Assembly: GCF_900177795.1 (NCBI RefSeq)
Contig: NZ_FXWJ01000004.1
Span: 124,001 to 188,000, forward strand
DNA from: Plantibacter elymi (nom. nud.)
GTDB lineage: Bacteria > Actinomycetota > Actinomycetes > Actinomycetales > Microbacteriaceae
Direction of reading: 5' to 3'
Length of the DNA: 64,000 nucleotides
Part shown: positions 63,845-64,000 of the stretch, piece after piece
Layout of the letters: every line of letters starts with the position of its first letter
Position numbering within the stretch: the first letter of the stretch is position 1
Made by a program: the position numbers and the translations under genes
The notes under the pieces: model-generated
What the model saw: the letters and a program-made list of their open reading frames with translations, nothing else
The model's database searches: none
What the model was told of the DNA's origin: nothing

Positions 63845-64000
63845 CAGCTCACCCACCTCGCGACCGGTCAAGACCACCGGCCTCCACGTCGGCGAGATCG
63901 TCCCGGGCGTCAAGAAGGTCGACCCGATCCTCATCGCGGACCAGGTCACCCGGACCTTCGGCGGCCTGCAGGCGGTGAACGTGGAGCACCTGGAGGTGCC
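63834..64000 (+). CDS. livG: LivG-type ABC ATPase, N-terminal fragment (cut by window end)
   Basis: Only 55 codons are inside the window: a 35-residue polar lead (SSNSSPTSRPVKTTG) and the start of the ATPase domain (ILIADQVTRTFGGLQAVN), which matches LivG/BraF N-termini. Walker A lies outside. Start is TTG 63834, preceded by AAGGAG at good spacing, and it overlaps the end of livM by 11 nt, so the three genes are coupled. Confidence 0.85.
   Translation, partial: MSSNSSPTSRPVKTTGLHVGEIVPGVKKVDPILIADQVTRTFGGLQAVNVEHLEV

Overview
The window reads as a chromosomal segment of a high-GC actinobacterium, most likely of the family Microbacteriaceae. The grounds are: uniformly high GC with G/C-rich third codon positions; a GuaB3-type IMPDH paralogue next to GuaB; a pcrA ... 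sucC-sucD ... perM-purN-purH neighbourhood that I recall, from memory, from Mycobacterium (Rv0949-Rv0957); many promoters with a TAnnnT -10 box exactly 6-7 nt before the start codon (leaderless mRNAs); and an LAxTG-anchored thioester surface protein. The genus cannot be fixed from sequence alone. No rRNA, tRNA, IS element, prophage or CRISPR array was found. Nearly all of the window is core metabolism and transport.

Layout. 1-2.4 kb: glyA (minus, cut by the window edge) behind a ZTP riboswitch, divergent from a GH20 beta-N-acetylhexosaminidase. 2.8-6.9 kb: an ECF sigma factor fused to a zinc-finger anti-sigma-like and membrane module, then an MFS exporter divergent from a MerR-like regulator. 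6.9-10.7 kb: purU, a YrdB-like membrane protein, nagA and a GlcD-type oxidase. 10.8-18.5 kb: a complete mannitol PTS locus (orphan IIB, HPr, EI, MtlA IICB, MtlF IIA, MtlD) divergent from its PRD regulator MtlR. 18.6-20.2 kb: a cupin-HTH regulator divergent from azlCD. 20.2-25.9 kb: ROK kinase-nagB, a small lipoprotein and a sugar ABC importer without an ATPase. 26-28.3 kb: icd, a GNAT and an alkyltransferase-like protein. 28.3-34.9 kb: a NarL-type two-component system and a heterodimeric ABC exporter with a long leader. 35-42.4 kb: a zinc-motif protein, a membrane-fused DDAH-like protein, purH, purN, perM, sucD and sucC. 42.5-50.6 kb: a DUF2236 protein, the thioester surface protein, SseB, PcrA, a glycerophosphodiesterase and a Bax-inhibitor-like protein. 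50.9-61.3 kb: guaA, DUF3817, SURF1, khtTU, glpD, guaB3, a small inserted cassette of two genes, then guaB. 61.5-64 kb: the start of a branched-chain amino-acid type ABC importer (livH with an extra N-terminal Ig-like domain, livM, start of livG).

Functional themes. Amino-sugar use is spread over the window (hexosaminidase, nagA, nagB, ROK kinase), and two of these loci share a 21-bp dyad that may bind one regulator. Purine and one-carbon metabolism is dense (glyA with ZTP switch, purU, purN, purH, guaA, guaB3, guaB). The least explained part is the cassette at 58.9-59.75 kb: a secreted cysteine-containing hydrophobic protein translationally coupled to a 72-residue membrane protein, inserted with its own AT-rich promoter against the orientation of guaB3 and guaB. 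It resembles a bacteriocin/immunity layout without matching a family I can name.
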